Assembly: GCF_000026145.1 (NCBI RefSeq)
Contig: NC_009445.1
Location: 1,798,001-1,862,000, forward strand
From: Bradyrhizobium sp. ORS 278
GTDB lineage: Bacteria > Pseudomonadota > Alphaproteobacteria > Rhizobiales > Xanthobacteraceae
Reading direction: 5' to 3'
DNA: 64,000 nucleotides
The notes beneath the pieces were generated by a model that saw only the letters and a list, made by a program, of their open reading frames with translations, searched no databases and had not been told where the DNA came from. Shown here piece by piece: positions 35,954 to 45,562 of this stretch. Both the position numbers and the translations under genes were made by a program. The stretch's first letter is position 1. Every line of letters starts with the position of its first letter.

Positions 35954-37666
35954 ATGAAAGTCTCGCCCGACAGTGCCGCCGACCTGATCGCTCGCCTGCT
36001 CAAGCGCCGGGGCGTCAACCGCGTGTTCGCGCTGTGCGGCGGCCACATCATGCCGATCTGGATGCGGCTCGACGCGGCGGGGATCCAGATCATCGACGTC
36101 CGCGACGAACGCGCCGCGGTCCACATGGCGCAAGCGCATGCAGAGCTGACCGGCGAGCTCGGCGTCGCGCTGGTCACGGCAGGACCCGGCATGACCAATG
36201 CGATCACCGGCATTGCGAATGCCCACGTCTCGCGCGCGCCGGTGCTGGTGCTGTCCGGCGGCAATCCACGGCCGCAGGAGAACCGCGGTGGGCTGCAGGA
36301 CATGGACCACACCCAGCTGGTGCGCTCGATCACGCGCTACGCGCGCACCGTGCGCGAGCCGTCGCTCGTGCTGCAGGAGCTGGATGAGGCGATCGCACGC
36401 GCCTTCGGCGATGGCGGCGAGCCCGGTCCCGTCTTCATCGACTTCCCGGTCGACACCTTGCGCGGCATCGTTCCGAAGGCGCTGCAGCTCGAGGAGCATC
36501 TCGCGCCGAAGCCGCGTACGGCGACGCGGCCCGATCCGGCCGAGGTCGAGAGGGCGGTCGAGCTCTTGTGGTCGGCGCGCCGCGTACTCGTCATCTCCGG
36601 CCGCGGCGCGCGCGGCGCAGGGCCCGAGCTGATCGGCCTGCTCGACCGCCTCGGCGCCGTCTATCTCGACACAGGCGAGAGCAGGGGTCTCGTGCCCGAC
36701 GATCATCTATCGGTGGTTGGCGCGATGCGCGGCGCCGTGATGGGCGATGCCGACGTGGTGCTGACGGTCGGCCGGAAGCTCGACTTCCAGCTCGCCTATG
36801 GTTCGCCTGCCGTGTTCAAGGATGCCAAGTTCGTCCGCATCAGCGACACCGCGAGCGAGCTGCGCGACAACCGCCGCGGCGCGGCCGAGATTCTCGCCGC
36901 ACCCGCGGAAACGCTCCGTGCGATCGTCGCGCTGGCTGGCAACCGCGAATCGGCTGTCGACAAATCATGGGCGGCGAAGCTGCGCGCCAGCCATCAGGAG
37001 CGTGCCGCCAAGCTGAAGCAGAGCATGGCGGCGGCGCCTTCCGGCTCAGACGCAAGGCTGCATCCAAATCGTGTGCTCTCGGCCATCCAGGACGCGATCG
37101 GCAATGATGCCGTCGTCATCACTGACGGCGGCGACTTCCTGTCCTTCGCCCGTGTCGGCTTGAGCGCGCCCTTGATGCTCGACCCCGGCCCGTTCGGATG
37201 CATCGGCGTCGGCGTGCCCTATGGCATCGCCGCGAGCCTCGCTTATCCCGATAAGCCGGTGGTGGTCGCGACCGGCGACGGCGCGTTCGGCTTCAATGCG
37301 ATCGAGGTGGATACCGCCGTCCGCCACAAGGCGCCGGTGCTGATCGTCGTCGCCAACAACGGCGCCTGGCAGATCGAGGTACACGACCAGACCGTCACGC
37401 ACGGCAAGGTGGTCGGCACGAAGCTGCAATTCGCCGATCACGCCGCCATGGCGCGCGCCTTCGGCATGCATGCCGAGAGGGTCGAGACCGAGGAACAGCT
37501 GGGGCCTGCGGTCCAGCGCGCACTGGCCAACCGTCCGGCGCTGCTCGACGTGGTGGTGACGCCGGAGGCGGTGTCGTCGGATGCCAAGACGGGACTTGCG
37601 TGGGTGCCGGACCTGCAGCCGCTGGCGGCGTGGGACGAGGCGGAGCGGAAGTGGCGCGGCTCGTGA
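35954..37666 (+). CDS. Thiamine-diphosphate-dependent enzyme, acetolactate synthase / 2-hydroxyacyl-CoA lyase type
   Basis: A 570-residue ThDP enzyme with the three-domain acetolactate-synthase layout. The cofactor-activating Glu is Glu52 (DVRDERAAVHMA). The Mg/ThDP motif starts at GDGAFGFNAIEVD near residue 442 and closes at VVANNGAW. The family includes acetolactate synthase, oxalyl-CoA decarboxylase and 2-hydroxyacyl-CoA lyases. Location beside an acyl-CoA synthetase and a TRAP importer rather than ilv genes favours an acyl-CoA lyase or decarboxylase. This is an inference; a biosynthetic acetolactate synthase is less likely because no regulatory subunit gene follows. Confidence 0.88.
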   Translation: MKVSPDSAADLIARLLKRRGVNRVFALCGGHIMPIWMRLDAAGIQIIDVRDERAAVHMAQAHAELTGELGVALVTAGPGMTNAITGIANAHVSRAPVLVLSGGNPRPQENRGGLQDMDHTQLVRSITRYARTVREPSLVLQELDEAIARAFGDGGEPGPVFIDFPVDTLRGIVPKALQLEEHLAPKPRTATRPDPAEVERAVELLWSARRVLVISGRGARGAGPELIGLLDRLGAVYLDTGESRGLVPDDHLSVVGAMRGAVMGDADVVLTVGRKLDFQLAYGSPAVFKDAKFVRISDTASELRDNRRGAAEILAAPAETLRAIVALAGNRESAVDKSWAAKLRASHQERAAKLKQSMAAAPSGSDARLHPNRVLSAIQDAIGNDAVVITDGGDFLSFARVGLSAPLMLDPGPFGCIGVGVPYGIAASLAYPDKPVVVATGDGAFGFNAIEVDTAVRHKAPVLIVVANNGAWQIEVHDQTVTHGKVVGTKLQFADHAAMARAFGMHAERVETEEQLGPAVQRALANRPALLDVVVTPEAVSSDAKTGLAWVPDLQPLAAWDEAERKWRGS

Positions 37667-37679
37667 ACCGCTCGCGTCT

Positions 37680-38987
37680 TTACGTCTGCTCCAACTGCCT
37701 TGGTGCACTCAGCCACAGCGCCAGCAACGTGCACACCGCGCCTGACAGCAGATAGCCGCCGGCCGACAGCAGGCCGAAATAAGACGCCAGCAGCAGCGCC
37801 GCGAGTGGCGCAAATCCTGCGCCGAACAGCCACGCCAAATCGGCCGTCAGTGCGGACGCCGTGTAGCGATAGGTGCGGGCGAAGTTGGCGGCGATCGCAC
37901 CTGACGACTGGCCGAACGACAGGCCGAGCAGGATGAAGCCGAGGACCATGTAGATGGTCTCGCCGACCGGGCCGGCGTCGAGCAGCTGCGGCGCGAAGCC
38001 GGAGAATACGGCGATCGCAATTGCCGAGCCGATCAGCAGCGACTTGCGGCCGATGCGGTCGGCGAGCATGCCCGAGGCGACGATCGCGATCACGCCGAAT
38101 ACGGCGCCGACGGCCTCGATGATCAGGAAGCGTGCCGGCGTCTCCTTGGTGAACAGGAACACCCAGGACAGCGGAAACACCGTCACCATGTGGAAGAGGG
38201 CGAAGCTCGCCAGCGGGGCGAAGGCGCCGATCACGATGTTGCGGCCCTCGTGGCGGATGGTGTTGGCGACGCTGGCCGGCTGCAATTCACGCGACTGGAA
38301 CAGCTCGTCATATTCGGGGGTGACCACCATGCGCAGCCGCGCGAACAGCGCCACCACATTGATGGCAAATGCCACGAAGAACGGATAGCGCCAGCCCCAG
38401 TCGAAGAAGTCCGCCGCCGAGAGATGGCCGACGAAGAAGGCGAACAGCGTGCTGGCGACGATCAGACCGAGCGGCGCGCCGAGTTGCGGGATCATCGCAT
38501 ACCACCCGCGCTGATGCTCCGGCGCGTTCATCGCGAGCAGCGACGCCAACCCGTCCCAGGCGCCGCCCCAGGCGAGGCCCTGGCCGATGCGCGCCAGCGC
38601 CAGCAGCCAGATCGCTCCGGCGCCGACGGTGTAGTAGCTCGGCAGGAAGGCGATCGCGACGGTGGAGGTGCCGAGCAGGAAAAGCGCGATGATCAGCTTG
38701 GCGCTCTTGCCGTAGCGGCGGTCGATCGCCATGAAGATGACGCTGCCGAACGGGCGCGCAATGAAGGCGAGGGCGAACAGGCCGAAGGAATACAGCGTCT
38801 GCGTCAGCTCGTCGGCGAACGGGAACACCAGGCGCGGAAACACGATCACGGAGGCGATGGCGTAGACGAAGAAGTCGAAGAACTCCGACGTACGCCCGAT
38901 GATGACCCCGATCGCGATCTCGCCCGGGTTCGCTTCATGCCTGCGGGAGAGATCGGTCTCGCCGTCCATGGCCGCTGCCTGTGTCAT
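37680..38987 (-). CDS. MFS transporter, metabolite:H+ symporter (MHS) family
   Basis: A 435-residue protein with 12 hydrophobic segments. The MHS-type loop RPFGSVIFMAIDRRYGKSAKL (loop 2-3 motif G-x-x-x-D-R-x-G-R-like) is near residues 77-97, and GRTSEFFDFFVYA near residue 30 replaces the usual GNxxEWYDF. Relatives carry dicarboxylates, ketoglutarate, proline or shikimate. It converges on the ThDP enzyme and is divergent from cyoA across a 150-bp region with a 19-bp palindrome. It may belong functionally to either neighbour. Confidence 0.9.
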   Translation of the reverse strand: MTQAAAMDGETDLSRRHEANPGEIAIGVIIGRTSEFFDFFVYAIASVIVFPRLVFPFADELTQTLYSFGLFALAFIARPFGSVIFMAIDRRYGKSAKLIIALFLLGTSTVAIAFLPSYYTVGAGAIWLLALARIGQGLAWGGAWDGLASLLAMNAPEHQRGWYAMIPQLGAPLGLIVASTLFAFFVGHLSAADFFDWGWRYPFFVAFAINVVALFARLRMVVTPEYDELFQSRELQPASVANTIRHEGRNIVIGAFAPLASFALFHMVTVFPLSWVFLFTKETPARFLIIEAVGAVFGVIAIVASGMLADRIGRKSLLIGSAIAIAVFSGFAPQLLDAGPVGETIYMVLGFILLGLSFGQSSGAIAANFARTYRYTASALTADLAWLFGAGFAPLAALLLASYFGLLSAGGYLLSGAVCTLLALWLSAPRQLEQT

Positions 38988-39052
38988 CGCTGCTCGCAGT
39001 CCTCTCGCACTCTATCTCGAACCGTAGATGTCTGGCCGGGCGTCGGTCCGGT

Positions 39053-39071
39053 ATTGGACAAATTGTCCAAT
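39053..39071. promoter_or_regulatory. 19-bp palindrome, probable operator between the MHS transporter and cyoA
   Basis: ATTGGACAAATTGTCCAAT has perfect 9-bp arms around one central base. It lies 66 bp before the MHS transporter start on one side and 67 bp before the cyoA start on the other, midway in the divergent region. Such a symmetric site is typical of a dimeric repressor (GntR, MarR or TetR class). No regulator gene is immediately adjacent. The two GntR proteins at 21492 and 22278 are candidates, but their proposed GAATTC site is different. Confidence 0.65.
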
Positions 39072-39137
39072 GTTGGGCGTGACCTCCGGTCGCTACGTGA
39101 GGCGTCGTTCAGAGATCCGCCTTCGACGAGGTTAATC

Positions 39138-40313
39138 GTGCGTTACTGGAAAACGTTGGCTTTGCTACCCCTGGGGCTCGCGCTCGGGGGCTGCAATCTG
39201 GTGGTGCTTTCGCCCTCCGGCGACGTCGCGGCCCAGCAGCGCGATCTCGTGATCATCGCCACCGTGCTGATGCTGCTCATCGTGGTCCCGGTGATGGTGG
39301 CCACCGCCATGATCGCATGGCGCTACCGCCAGTCCAACCAGTCCGCGACCTACACGCCGGACTGGGACCACTCGACCCAGCTCGAGCTCCTGATCTGGGC
39401 GGCCCCACTGCTGATCATCATCTGCCTCGGCGCAGTGACGTGGATGGGCACCCATCTGCTCGATCCCTACCGTACGCTGGGGCGCATCTCGGCCGATCGC
39501 GCGGTGACGCCGCAGGACAAGCCGCTCGAGGTCAATGTCGTCGCGCTCGACTGGAAGTGGCTGTTCATCTATCCCGAATACGGCATCGCCAGCCTCAACG
39601 AGCTCGCCGCTCCCGTGAACCGGCCGCTCGATTTCCGGATCACCTCGTCCTCGGTGATGAACTCGTTCTATATTCCGGCACTCGCCGGCCAGATCTATGC
39701 GATGCCGGGCATGCAGAGCCGGCTGCACGCCGTCATCAACAAGCCCGGCGTATATCGCGGCTTCTCGGCGAACTACAGCGGCGCCGGCTTCTCCCATATG
39801 CGCTTTGCCTTCCATGGCCTGTCGGATGCGGAGTTCGCGGGCTGGATCGAGAAGGCCAAGGCCGGCGGCAATGCGCTCGGCAAGCCCGAATATCTGACCC
39901 TGGAGCGCCCGAGTGTCAACGAGCCGGTGCGCTACTACGCCTCCGTCGACGGCGACCTGTTCCGCGCGATCCTCAACATGTGCGTCGAGACCGGCAAGAT
40001 GTGCATGAGCGAGATGATGGCGATCGACGCCAAGGGGGGCATGGGCATGGCCGGCGTCCGCAACACGCTGCCGCTCGCCTATGACAAGTTCGCCGGACGC
40101 GGCGCCGTGTTTGGCGCCGACCCGAGCTTCGTCTCCGGCGGCGTCTGCCTGCCGGGCGATCAGGTCACGCGCATGGCCGAGGACACCTCGCCCACCGTGC
40201 TGGCGCCGCTCGACTGGACGCCGCTGCAAGGACGCGGGCTGGAGCGGCCCGGCCTGATGCGGCCGTCCAAGGCTTCCTTCATCACGAGGCCCTCCTCGAA
40301 GTCGGATTCGTGA
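39138..40313 (+). CDS. cyoA: Cytochrome bo3-type quinol oxidase subunit II
   Basis: A 391-residue subunit II lipoprotein. A signal sequence with lipobox LGGC is at about residues 15-18, then two transmembrane helices (about 35-57 and 78-100) and a cupredoxin-like periplasmic domain. The CuA cysteine pair of cytochrome c oxidases is not seen at the expected loop, and CyoA-like [18 protein letters not shown] and [27 protein letters not shown] segments are present. It is longer than E. coli CyoA owing to a C-terminal extension with scattered cysteines. The start is GTG at 39138; the long open frame upstream reads antisense to the transporter. Confidence 0.93.
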   Translation: MRYWKTLALLPLGLALGGCNLVVLSPSGDVAAQQRDLVIIATVLMLLIVVPVMVATAMIAWRYRQSNQSATYTPDWDHSTQLELLIWAAPLLIIICLGAVTWMGTHLLDPYRTLGRISADRAVTPQDKPLEVNVVALDWKWLFIYPEYGIASLNELAAPVNRPLDFRITSSSVMNSFYIPALAGQIYAMPGMQSRLHAVINKPGVYRGFSANYSGAGFSHMRFAFHGLSDAEFAGWIEKAKAGGNALGKPEYLTLERPSVNEPVRYYASVDGDLFRAILNMCVETGKMCMSEMMAIDAKGGMGMAGVRNTLPLAYDKFAGRGAVFGADPSFVSGGVCLPGDQVTRMAEDTSPTVLAPLDWTPLQGRGLERPGLMRPSKASFITRPSSKSDS

Positions 40314-40323
40314 GGATCACACC

Positions 40324-42333
40324 ATGTTCGATACAACCAATCTCACAAAAATCATCTTCGGCCGGCTGACCCTGGAGTCGCTGCCGTTGCACGAGCCGAT
40401 CATCGTCGGCACCTTCACCTTGGTTGCGCTCGGCGGCCTCGCGCTGCTCGGCGCGATCACCTACTTCCGTCTCTGGGGCTATCTCTGGAAGGAGTGGTTC
40501 ACCACCGTCGACCACAAGCGCATCGGCATCATGTACATGGTGCTCGGCATCGTCATGCTGCTGCGCGGCTTCGCCGATGCGCTGATGATGCGGTTGCAGC
40601 AGGCGATCGCCTTCAACGGCTCCGAGGGCTATCTCAACTCGCATCACTATGATCAGGTGTTCACGGCGCACGGCGTGATCATGATCTTCTTCGTCGCGAT
40701 GCCGCTGGTCACCGGCCTGATGAACTATGTCGTGCCGCTGCAGATCGGCGCCCGCGACGTGTCGTTTCCGTTCCTGAACAATTTCAGCTTCTGGATGACC
40801 ACGGCCGGCGCCGTGCTGGTGATGTGCTCGCTGTTCGTCGGCGAGTTCGCGCGTACCGGCTGGCTGGCCTATCCGCCGCTGTCGAACCTGTCTTACAGTC
40901 CGGATGTGGGCGTCGATTATTACATCTGGGCGCTGCAGGTCGCCGGCGTCGGTACGCTATTGTCCGGCGTCAATTTGATCTGCACCATTGTCAAGATGCG
41001 TGCGCCCGGCATGACCATGATGAAGATGCCGGTCTTCACCTGGACCTCGCTGTGCACCAACGTGCTGATCGTCGCCTCCTTCCCGGTGCTGACGGCGGTA
41101 CTGGCGCTGCTGTCGCTCGACCGCTACGTCGGCACCAACTTCTTTACCAATGATTTCGGCGGCGATCCGATGATGTATGTCAACCTCATCTGGATCTGGG
41201 GCCATCCGGAGGTCTACATCCTGATTCTGCCGGCGTTCGGCATCTTCTCCGAGGTCACCTCGACCTTCTCGGGCAAGCGGCTGTTCGGCTACACCTCGAT
41301 GGTCTACGCCACCGTCGTCATCACCATCCTGTCCTACCTGGTCTGGCTGCACCATTTCTTCACCATGGGCTCCGGCGCCAGCGTGAACTCGTTCTTCGGC
41401 ATCACCACGATGATCATCTCGATCCCGACGGGCGCGAAGATGTTCAACTGGCTGTTCACGATGTATCGCGGCCGCATCCGCTTCGAGCTGCCGATGATGT
41501 GGACCGTGGCCTTCATGCTGACCTTCGTGATCGGCGGCATGACCGGCGTGCTGCTCGCGGTGCCGCCGGCCGACTTCGTGCTGCACAACAGCCTGTTCCT
41601 GGTCGCGCACTTCCACAACGTGATCATCGGCGGCGTGCTATTCGGCCTGTTCGCCGGCATCGCCTACTGGTTCCCGAAGGCGTTCGGCTTCAAGCTCGAT
41701 CCGTTCTGGGGCAAGATGTCGTTCTGGTTTTGGACCGTGGGCTTTTACTTCGCCTTCATGCCGCTCTACGTGCTCGGCCTGATGGGCGTGACGCGACGCC
41801 TGCGTACCTTCGATGATCCGAGCCTGCAGATCTGGTTCATCATCGCCGGCATCGGCGCGTTCCTGATCCTGCTGGGCATCGCCAGCTTCCTGATCCAGAT
41901 CGCCGTCAGCGTGCTTCGCCGCGAGCAGCTCGCCGACACCACCGGCGATCCCTGGGATGCGCGCACCCTGGAGTGGGCGACGTCGTCGCCGCCGCCGGCC
42001 TATAATTTCGCCTTCACACCCGTCATTCACGACAATGACGCGTGGTGGGACATGAAGCGCCGCGGCTACGTCCGTCCGCTCACCGGCTTCAAGGCGATCC
42101 ACATGCCGAGCAACACCGGCACCGGCGTGATCCTGGCGGGGCTCAGCACGACCATGGCGTTCGGCCTGATCTGGTACATGTGGTGGATGGCGGCCGGCAG
42201 CTTCGTCGCGCTGCTGGCGGTCGCGATCGGCCACACCTTCAACTATCACCGCAGCTTCCACATCCCCGCTGATGAGGTCGTCGGCACCGAGCGCGCCCGC
42301 ACCGAGCTGCTCGCGGCAGGAGCCAAGTCATGA
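40324..42333 (+). CDS. cyoB: Cytochrome bo3-type quinol oxidase subunit I
   Basis: A 669-residue heme-copper oxidase catalytic subunit. The CuB/high-spin heme region is [17 protein letters not shown] near residue 292, then [11 protein letters not shown] near residue 340. The ligand histidine for the low-spin heme is in [10 protein letters not shown] near residue 114, and [11 protein letters not shown] near residue 425 carries the final heme ligands. Length and the 15-helix pattern match CyoB rather than aa3 CtaD. It is 10 bp after cyoA and overlaps cyoC. Confidence 0.96.
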   Translation: MFDTTNLTKIIFGRLTLESLPLHEPIIVGTFTLVALGGLALLGAITYFRLWGYLWKEWFTTVDHKRIGIMYMVLGIVMLLRGFADALMMRLQQAIAFNGSEGYLNSHHYDQVFTAHGVIMIFFVAMPLVTGLMNYVVPLQIGARDVSFPFLNNFSFWMTTAGAVLVMCSLFVGEFARTGWLAYPPLSNLSYSPDVGVDYYIWALQVAGVGTLLSGVNLICTIVKMRAPGMTMMKMPVFTWTSLCTNVLIVASFPVLTAVLALLSLDRYVGTNFFTNDFGGDPMMYVNLIWIWGHPEVYILILPAFGIFSEVTSTFSGKRLFGYTSMVYATVVITILSYLVWLHHFFTMGSGASVNSFFGITTMIISIPTGAKMFNWLFTMYRGRIRFELPMMWTVAFMLTFVIGGMTGVLLAVPPADFVLHNSLFLVAHFHNVIIGGVLFGLFAGIAYWFPKAFGFKLDPFWGKMSFWFWTVGFYFAFMPLYVLGLMGVTRRLRTFDDPSLQIWFIIAGIGAFLILLGIASFLIQIAVSVLRREQLADTTGDPWDARTLEWATSSPPPAYNFAFTPVIHDNDAWWDMKRRGYVRPLTGFKAIHMPSNTGTGVILAGLSTTMAFGLIWYMWWMAAGSFVALLAVAIGHTFNYHRSFHIPADEVVGTERARTELLAAGAKS

Positions 42334-42959
42334 CGATCGCAGCAGGCACCATGAAGGCCGGCGAGCCGGTCTTCTACGTCGTCGACGAGCACGACCACCC
42401 GGAAGGCAGCAGCACGCAGCTCGGCTTCTGGATCTATCTGATGAGCGACTGTCTCATCTTTGCGATCCTGTTCGCCGTCTATGGCGTGCTCGGCACCAAA
42501 TACGCCGCGGGCCCGGCGCCGAAGGATCTGTTCGACCTCTCGCTGGTCGCGCTCAACACCTCGTTCCTGCTGCTGTCGTCGCTCACCTACGGCTTTGCGA
42601 TGCTGTCGATGCAGCAGAATCGCGTCGGCGCGATGCAGGGCTGGCTCGTGGTCACCGGCCTGTTCGGCCTCGCCTTCCTCGGCATCGAGCTGACCGAGTT
42701 CGCGCACATGATCCATGAGGGCGCGACGCCGCAGCGCAGCGCCTTCCTGTCGTCGTTCTTCACCCTGGTTGGAACACACGGCCTGCACGTGACGTTCGGT
42801 CTGGTCTGGCTGGTCACCCTGATGGTGCAGGTCAAGCGCTTCGGCCTGATCGAGGCGAACCGCCGCCGACTGGTCTGCCTCAGCATGTTCTGGCACTTCC
42901 TGGATGTGATCTGGATCGGTGTCTTCACCTTTGTCTATCTGATGGGAATGCTGCGATGA
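42330..42959 (+). CDS. cyoC: Cytochrome bo3-type quinol oxidase subunit III
   Basis: A 209-residue membrane subunit with five hydrophobic helices. The conserved subunit III features [11 protein letters not shown] and [13 protein letters not shown] are near residues 130 and 148, and [17 protein letters not shown] closes the protein. The ATG overlaps the cyoB stop and the end overlaps cyoD, so the operon is tightly coupled. Confidence 0.95.
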   Translation: MTIAAGTMKAGEPVFYVVDEHDHPEGSSTQLGFWIYLMSDCLIFAILFAVYGVLGTKYAAGPAPKDLFDLSLVALNTSFLLLSSLTYGFAMLSMQQNRVGAMQGWLVVTGLFGLAFLGIELTEFAHMIHEGATPQRSAFLSSFFTLVGTHGLHVTFGLVWLVTLMVQVKRFGLIEANRRRLVCLSMFWHFLDVIWIGVFTFVYLMGMLR

Positions 42960-43327
42960 GCTCCGATGTCCACGCCCACGCGGACGCGCACCACTCGGCC
43001 GATGATCATGCCGGCACGCGGCAGGGCCAGCTGATCGGCTTCGGCCTTTCGGTCGTGCTGACTGCGATCCCGTTCCTGCTGGTCATGAACGGCTCGCTCG
43101 ACAAGCAGGTCTCGGCGCTGATCATCATGGCGTTCGCGGCCGTGCAGGTCGTCGTCCACATGATCTTCTTCCTGCATATGAACACCAAGGCCGAGGGCGG
43201 CTGGACCATGATGGCGCTGATCTTCACCATCATCATGGTGGTGATCGCGCTCTCCGGCTCGCTGTGGGTCATGCATCATCTGACCACCAACATGATGCCG
43301 GTGCACGAGATGGGGTCGACGCCGTGA
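42956..43327 (+). CDS. cyoD: Cytochrome bo3-type quinol oxidase subunit IV
   Basis: A 123-residue subunit with an N-terminal His/Asp-rich stretch and three hydrophobic helices, including the family-typical VQVVVHMIFFLHMN near residue 62. Needed for assembly of the bo3 oxidase. No cyoE (heme O synthase) follows, so heme O must be made from a locus elsewhere. Confidence 0.93.
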   Translation: MSSDVHAHADAHHSADDHAGTRQGQLIGFGLSVVLTAIPFLLVMNGSLDKQVSALIIMAFAAVQVVVHMIFFLHMNTKAEGGWTMMALIFTIIMVVIALSGSLWVMHHLTTNMMPVHEMGSTP

Positions 43328-44163
43328 TGCCGGACCCTGCCAAGGGGGCAGGGAAGAGTGACGCGCCGGGCCTCAAGCGATCCGGCGCGCTGCGGTTCGC
43401 GATCGGCACGGCCTGGGTCGCTTGCGTCGCGATCCTGCTGGCACTCGGCGTTTGGCAGGTCGAGCGCCGCGCCTGGAAGCTCGATCTGATCGACCGCGTC
43501 GATCGCCGCGTGCACGCCGCGCCGGTGTCCGTGCCCGATCGGACCGCGTGGCCGGCGATCAATCGCAACGACGACGAATACAAGCGGGTGACCTTGAGCG
43601 GCCGCTTCCTCAACGACTGCGAGACGCTGGTCCAGGCGCTGACTGTCGAGGGGCCTGGCTATTGGGTCGTGACGCCGCTGCAGACGTCCGACGGCCTGGT
43701 GCTGGTCAACCGCGGCTTCGTGCCGTCGGAGCGCCGCGAGCCTGCGAGCCGGAGCGCCGGGAACCCGGACGGCATCGTCAGCGTGACCGGCTTGCTGCGG
43801 ATCTCCGAGCCCGGCGGGGGCTTCCTGCGCCACAACGATCCACAGGCCAATCGCTGGTATTCACGTGACGTCGCAGCCATCGCGGCGGCGCGTGGCCTGT
43901 CCGACGTCGCGCCCTTTTTCGTCGATGCCGATGCGACGCCCAATCCGGGCGGCTACCCGGTCGGTGGCCTGACCGTGATCGCGTTTCCGAACAACCATCT
44001 GGTTTACGCGCTGACCTGGTTTACATTGGCGCTGATGCTGGCCGGCGCCGGCGTGCAGCGGCTCCGCCGCGCGCGCGGCGAGGGCGACCCGGCGGCAGGG
44101 CAGGACGTGGAATGGGATCATCGGCAGCAGGACATGCGCAGGCAGGAGGCGTCGCCATTGTGA
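43327..44163 (+). CDS. SURF1-family oxidase assembly protein
   Basis: A 278-residue membrane protein with one helix near the N-terminus (about 24-42) and one near the C-terminus (about 235-254), flanking a periplasmic domain, the SURF1 topology. Motifs LALGVWQVERRAWKLDLIDRV and VLVNRGFVPSERR are typical. SURF1 proteins help heme insertion into heme-copper oxidases. The ATG at 43327 overlaps the cyoD stop; GTG at 43324 is an alternative. Confidence 0.93.
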   Translation: MPDPAKGAGKSDAPGLKRSGALRFAIGTAWVACVAILLALGVWQVERRAWKLDLIDRVDRRVHAAPVSVPDRTAWPAINRNDDEYKRVTLSGRFLNDCETLVQALTVEGPGYWVVTPLQTSDGLVLVNRGFVPSERREPASRSAGNPDGIVSVTGLLRISEPGGGFLRHNDPQANRWYSRDVAAIAAARGLSDVAPFFVDADATPNPGGYPVGGLTVIAFPNNHLVYALTWFTLALMLAGAGVQRLRRARGEGDPAAGQDVEWDHRQQDMRRQEASPL

Positions 44164-44167
44164 GCGA

Positions 44168-45562
44168 ATGCGCCTTGGCGATATCAGCGCTGATCTCGGA
44201 CGCCGCCGCATGAGGAACGAAGCGCCGAACCTTCCGATCGGAGCGGTCGCCGCGCTCGCTACGCCCGAGATCCACGCGCCCGTCCCGACCAAGGACGCGA
44301 CCAACCGCAAGAACATGGTGCTGCTGATCCAGCTGCGCTGGATCGCGGTGGTCGGGCAGATCGTCACTATCGCCTTCGTCACCGCTTGGTTCGGCATCGC
44401 GCTGCCGGTCGTACCGATGGCCGCGATCATCTGTGCGCTGGTGGTGCTGAACATCGCCAGCCACATCTGGCTGCGCACCCGCGACGACGTCGGCAACCGC
44501 GACCTGCTGATCGCGCTGATGCTCGACGTCGTGGCGCTGACGTCGGAGCTCTATCTCACCGGCGGCGCGTCGAATCCGTTCACCTGTCTCTATCTGCTGC
44601 AAGTGACGCTCGGCGCCGTGCTGCTCGATGCGCGCTCGTCGTGGTCGCTGGTCGCGCTGACCGTGCTCAGTTTCGTCTGGCTCACCATCGAGTATCGGCC
44701 GCTCGCGTTGCCGCAGCATCACGTCAGCGATCCCTTCAGCCTGCACATCACCGGCATGTTCGTCGGCTTCGTGCTCGACGCGGTGCTGCTCGTCGTGTTC
44801 GTGACCCGCATCAATCGGAACCTGCGCGAGCGCGACGCCAAGCTCGCTGATCTGCGCCAGCATGCCGCCGAGCAGGACCACATCATCCGCATGGGCCTTT
44901 TGGCCTCGGGCGCCGCGCACGAGCTCGGCACGCCGCTGGCGTCGATCTCGGTGATCCTCAACGACTGGCGGCGCATGACCGCGATCTCGGCCGATCCTGC
45001 ACTGGCGGAGGACTTTACCGAGATGGAAGCCGCAGTGCAGCGCTGCAAGTCGATCGTGACGGACATTCTGGTGTCTGCCGGACAGGCGCGCGGCGAGGGC
45101 TCAGCGCCGACGACATTGAAGACGTTCCTGGCGACGCTGGTGTCCGAATGGACCGCTGCGCGCTCGGCGCGCAACCTGATGGTCCGCAACGAGTTCGGCT
45201 CCGATCCCACGATCGTCTCCGACGTCGCGCTGAAGCAGGCGATCGTCAACGTGCTCGACAACGCCTTCGAAGTGTCGCGCGAGTGGGTGGAGCTCGTCGC
45301 CGAGCGCGACGGCGATCAGCTGCTGCTCAGCGTCAGCGATCGCGGCCCCGGCTTCGACCCCGCCATGCTGGCGCAGCTCGGCCGGCCGTATCAGTCGAGC
45401 AAGGGCAGGCCCGGGCGCGGCCTCGGCCTGTTCCTGGTGGTCAATGTGATCCGCAAGCTCGGCGGCGGCGTTTCGGCATGGAACCACCGGGGACGCGGGG
45501 CAACCGTGCGGCTATCCTTGCCGCTCTCGATGCTTGCGATTGGAGAGCCCAGTGGAGATTGA
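44168..45562 (+). CDS. Redox sensor histidine kinase, RegB/PrrB/ActS family
   Basis: A 464-residue kinase with six hydrophobic segments in the first 230 residues. The RegB quinone-binding motif GGASNPF is near residue 132. The phospho-acceptor box ASGAAHELGTPLASI is near residue 250, a Cys that may correspond to the redox-active RegB cysteine is in AVQRCKSIV, and the ATPase motifs are VLDNAFEVS, DRGPGFDP and GRGLGLFLV. Start ATG at 44168, 4 bp after the SURF1 stop; ATG at 44210 is also possible. It follows the oxidase genes, so it may sense the quinone pool they drain. Confidence 0.92.
   Translation: MRLGDISADLGRRRMRNEAPNLPIGAVAALATPEIHAPVPTKDATNRKNMVLLIQLRWIAVVGQIVTIAFVTAWFGIALPVVPMAAIICALVVLNIASHIWLRTRDDVGNRDLLIALMLDVVALTSELYLTGGASNPFTCLYLLQVTLGAVLLDARSSWSLVALTVLSFVWLTIEYRPLALPQHHVSDPFSLHITGMFVGFVLDAVLLVVFVTRINRNLRERDAKLADLRQHAAEQDHIIRMGLLASGAAHELGTPLASISVILNDWRRMTAISADPALAEDFTEMEAAVQRCKSIVTDILVSAGQARGEGSAPTTLKTFLATLVSEWTAARSARNLMVRNEFGSDPTIVSDVALKQAIVNVLDNAFEVSREWVELVAERDGDQLLLSVSDRGPGFDPAMLAQLGRPYQSSKGRPGRGLGLFLVVNVIRKLGGGVSAWNHRGRGATVRLSLPLSMLAIGEPSGD

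Noticed and set aside
39138..40313. Cytochrome c oxidase (aa3) identity for the oxidase
   Set aside because: Subunit II lacks the CuA cysteine pair and the set matches CyoABCD in order and lengths.
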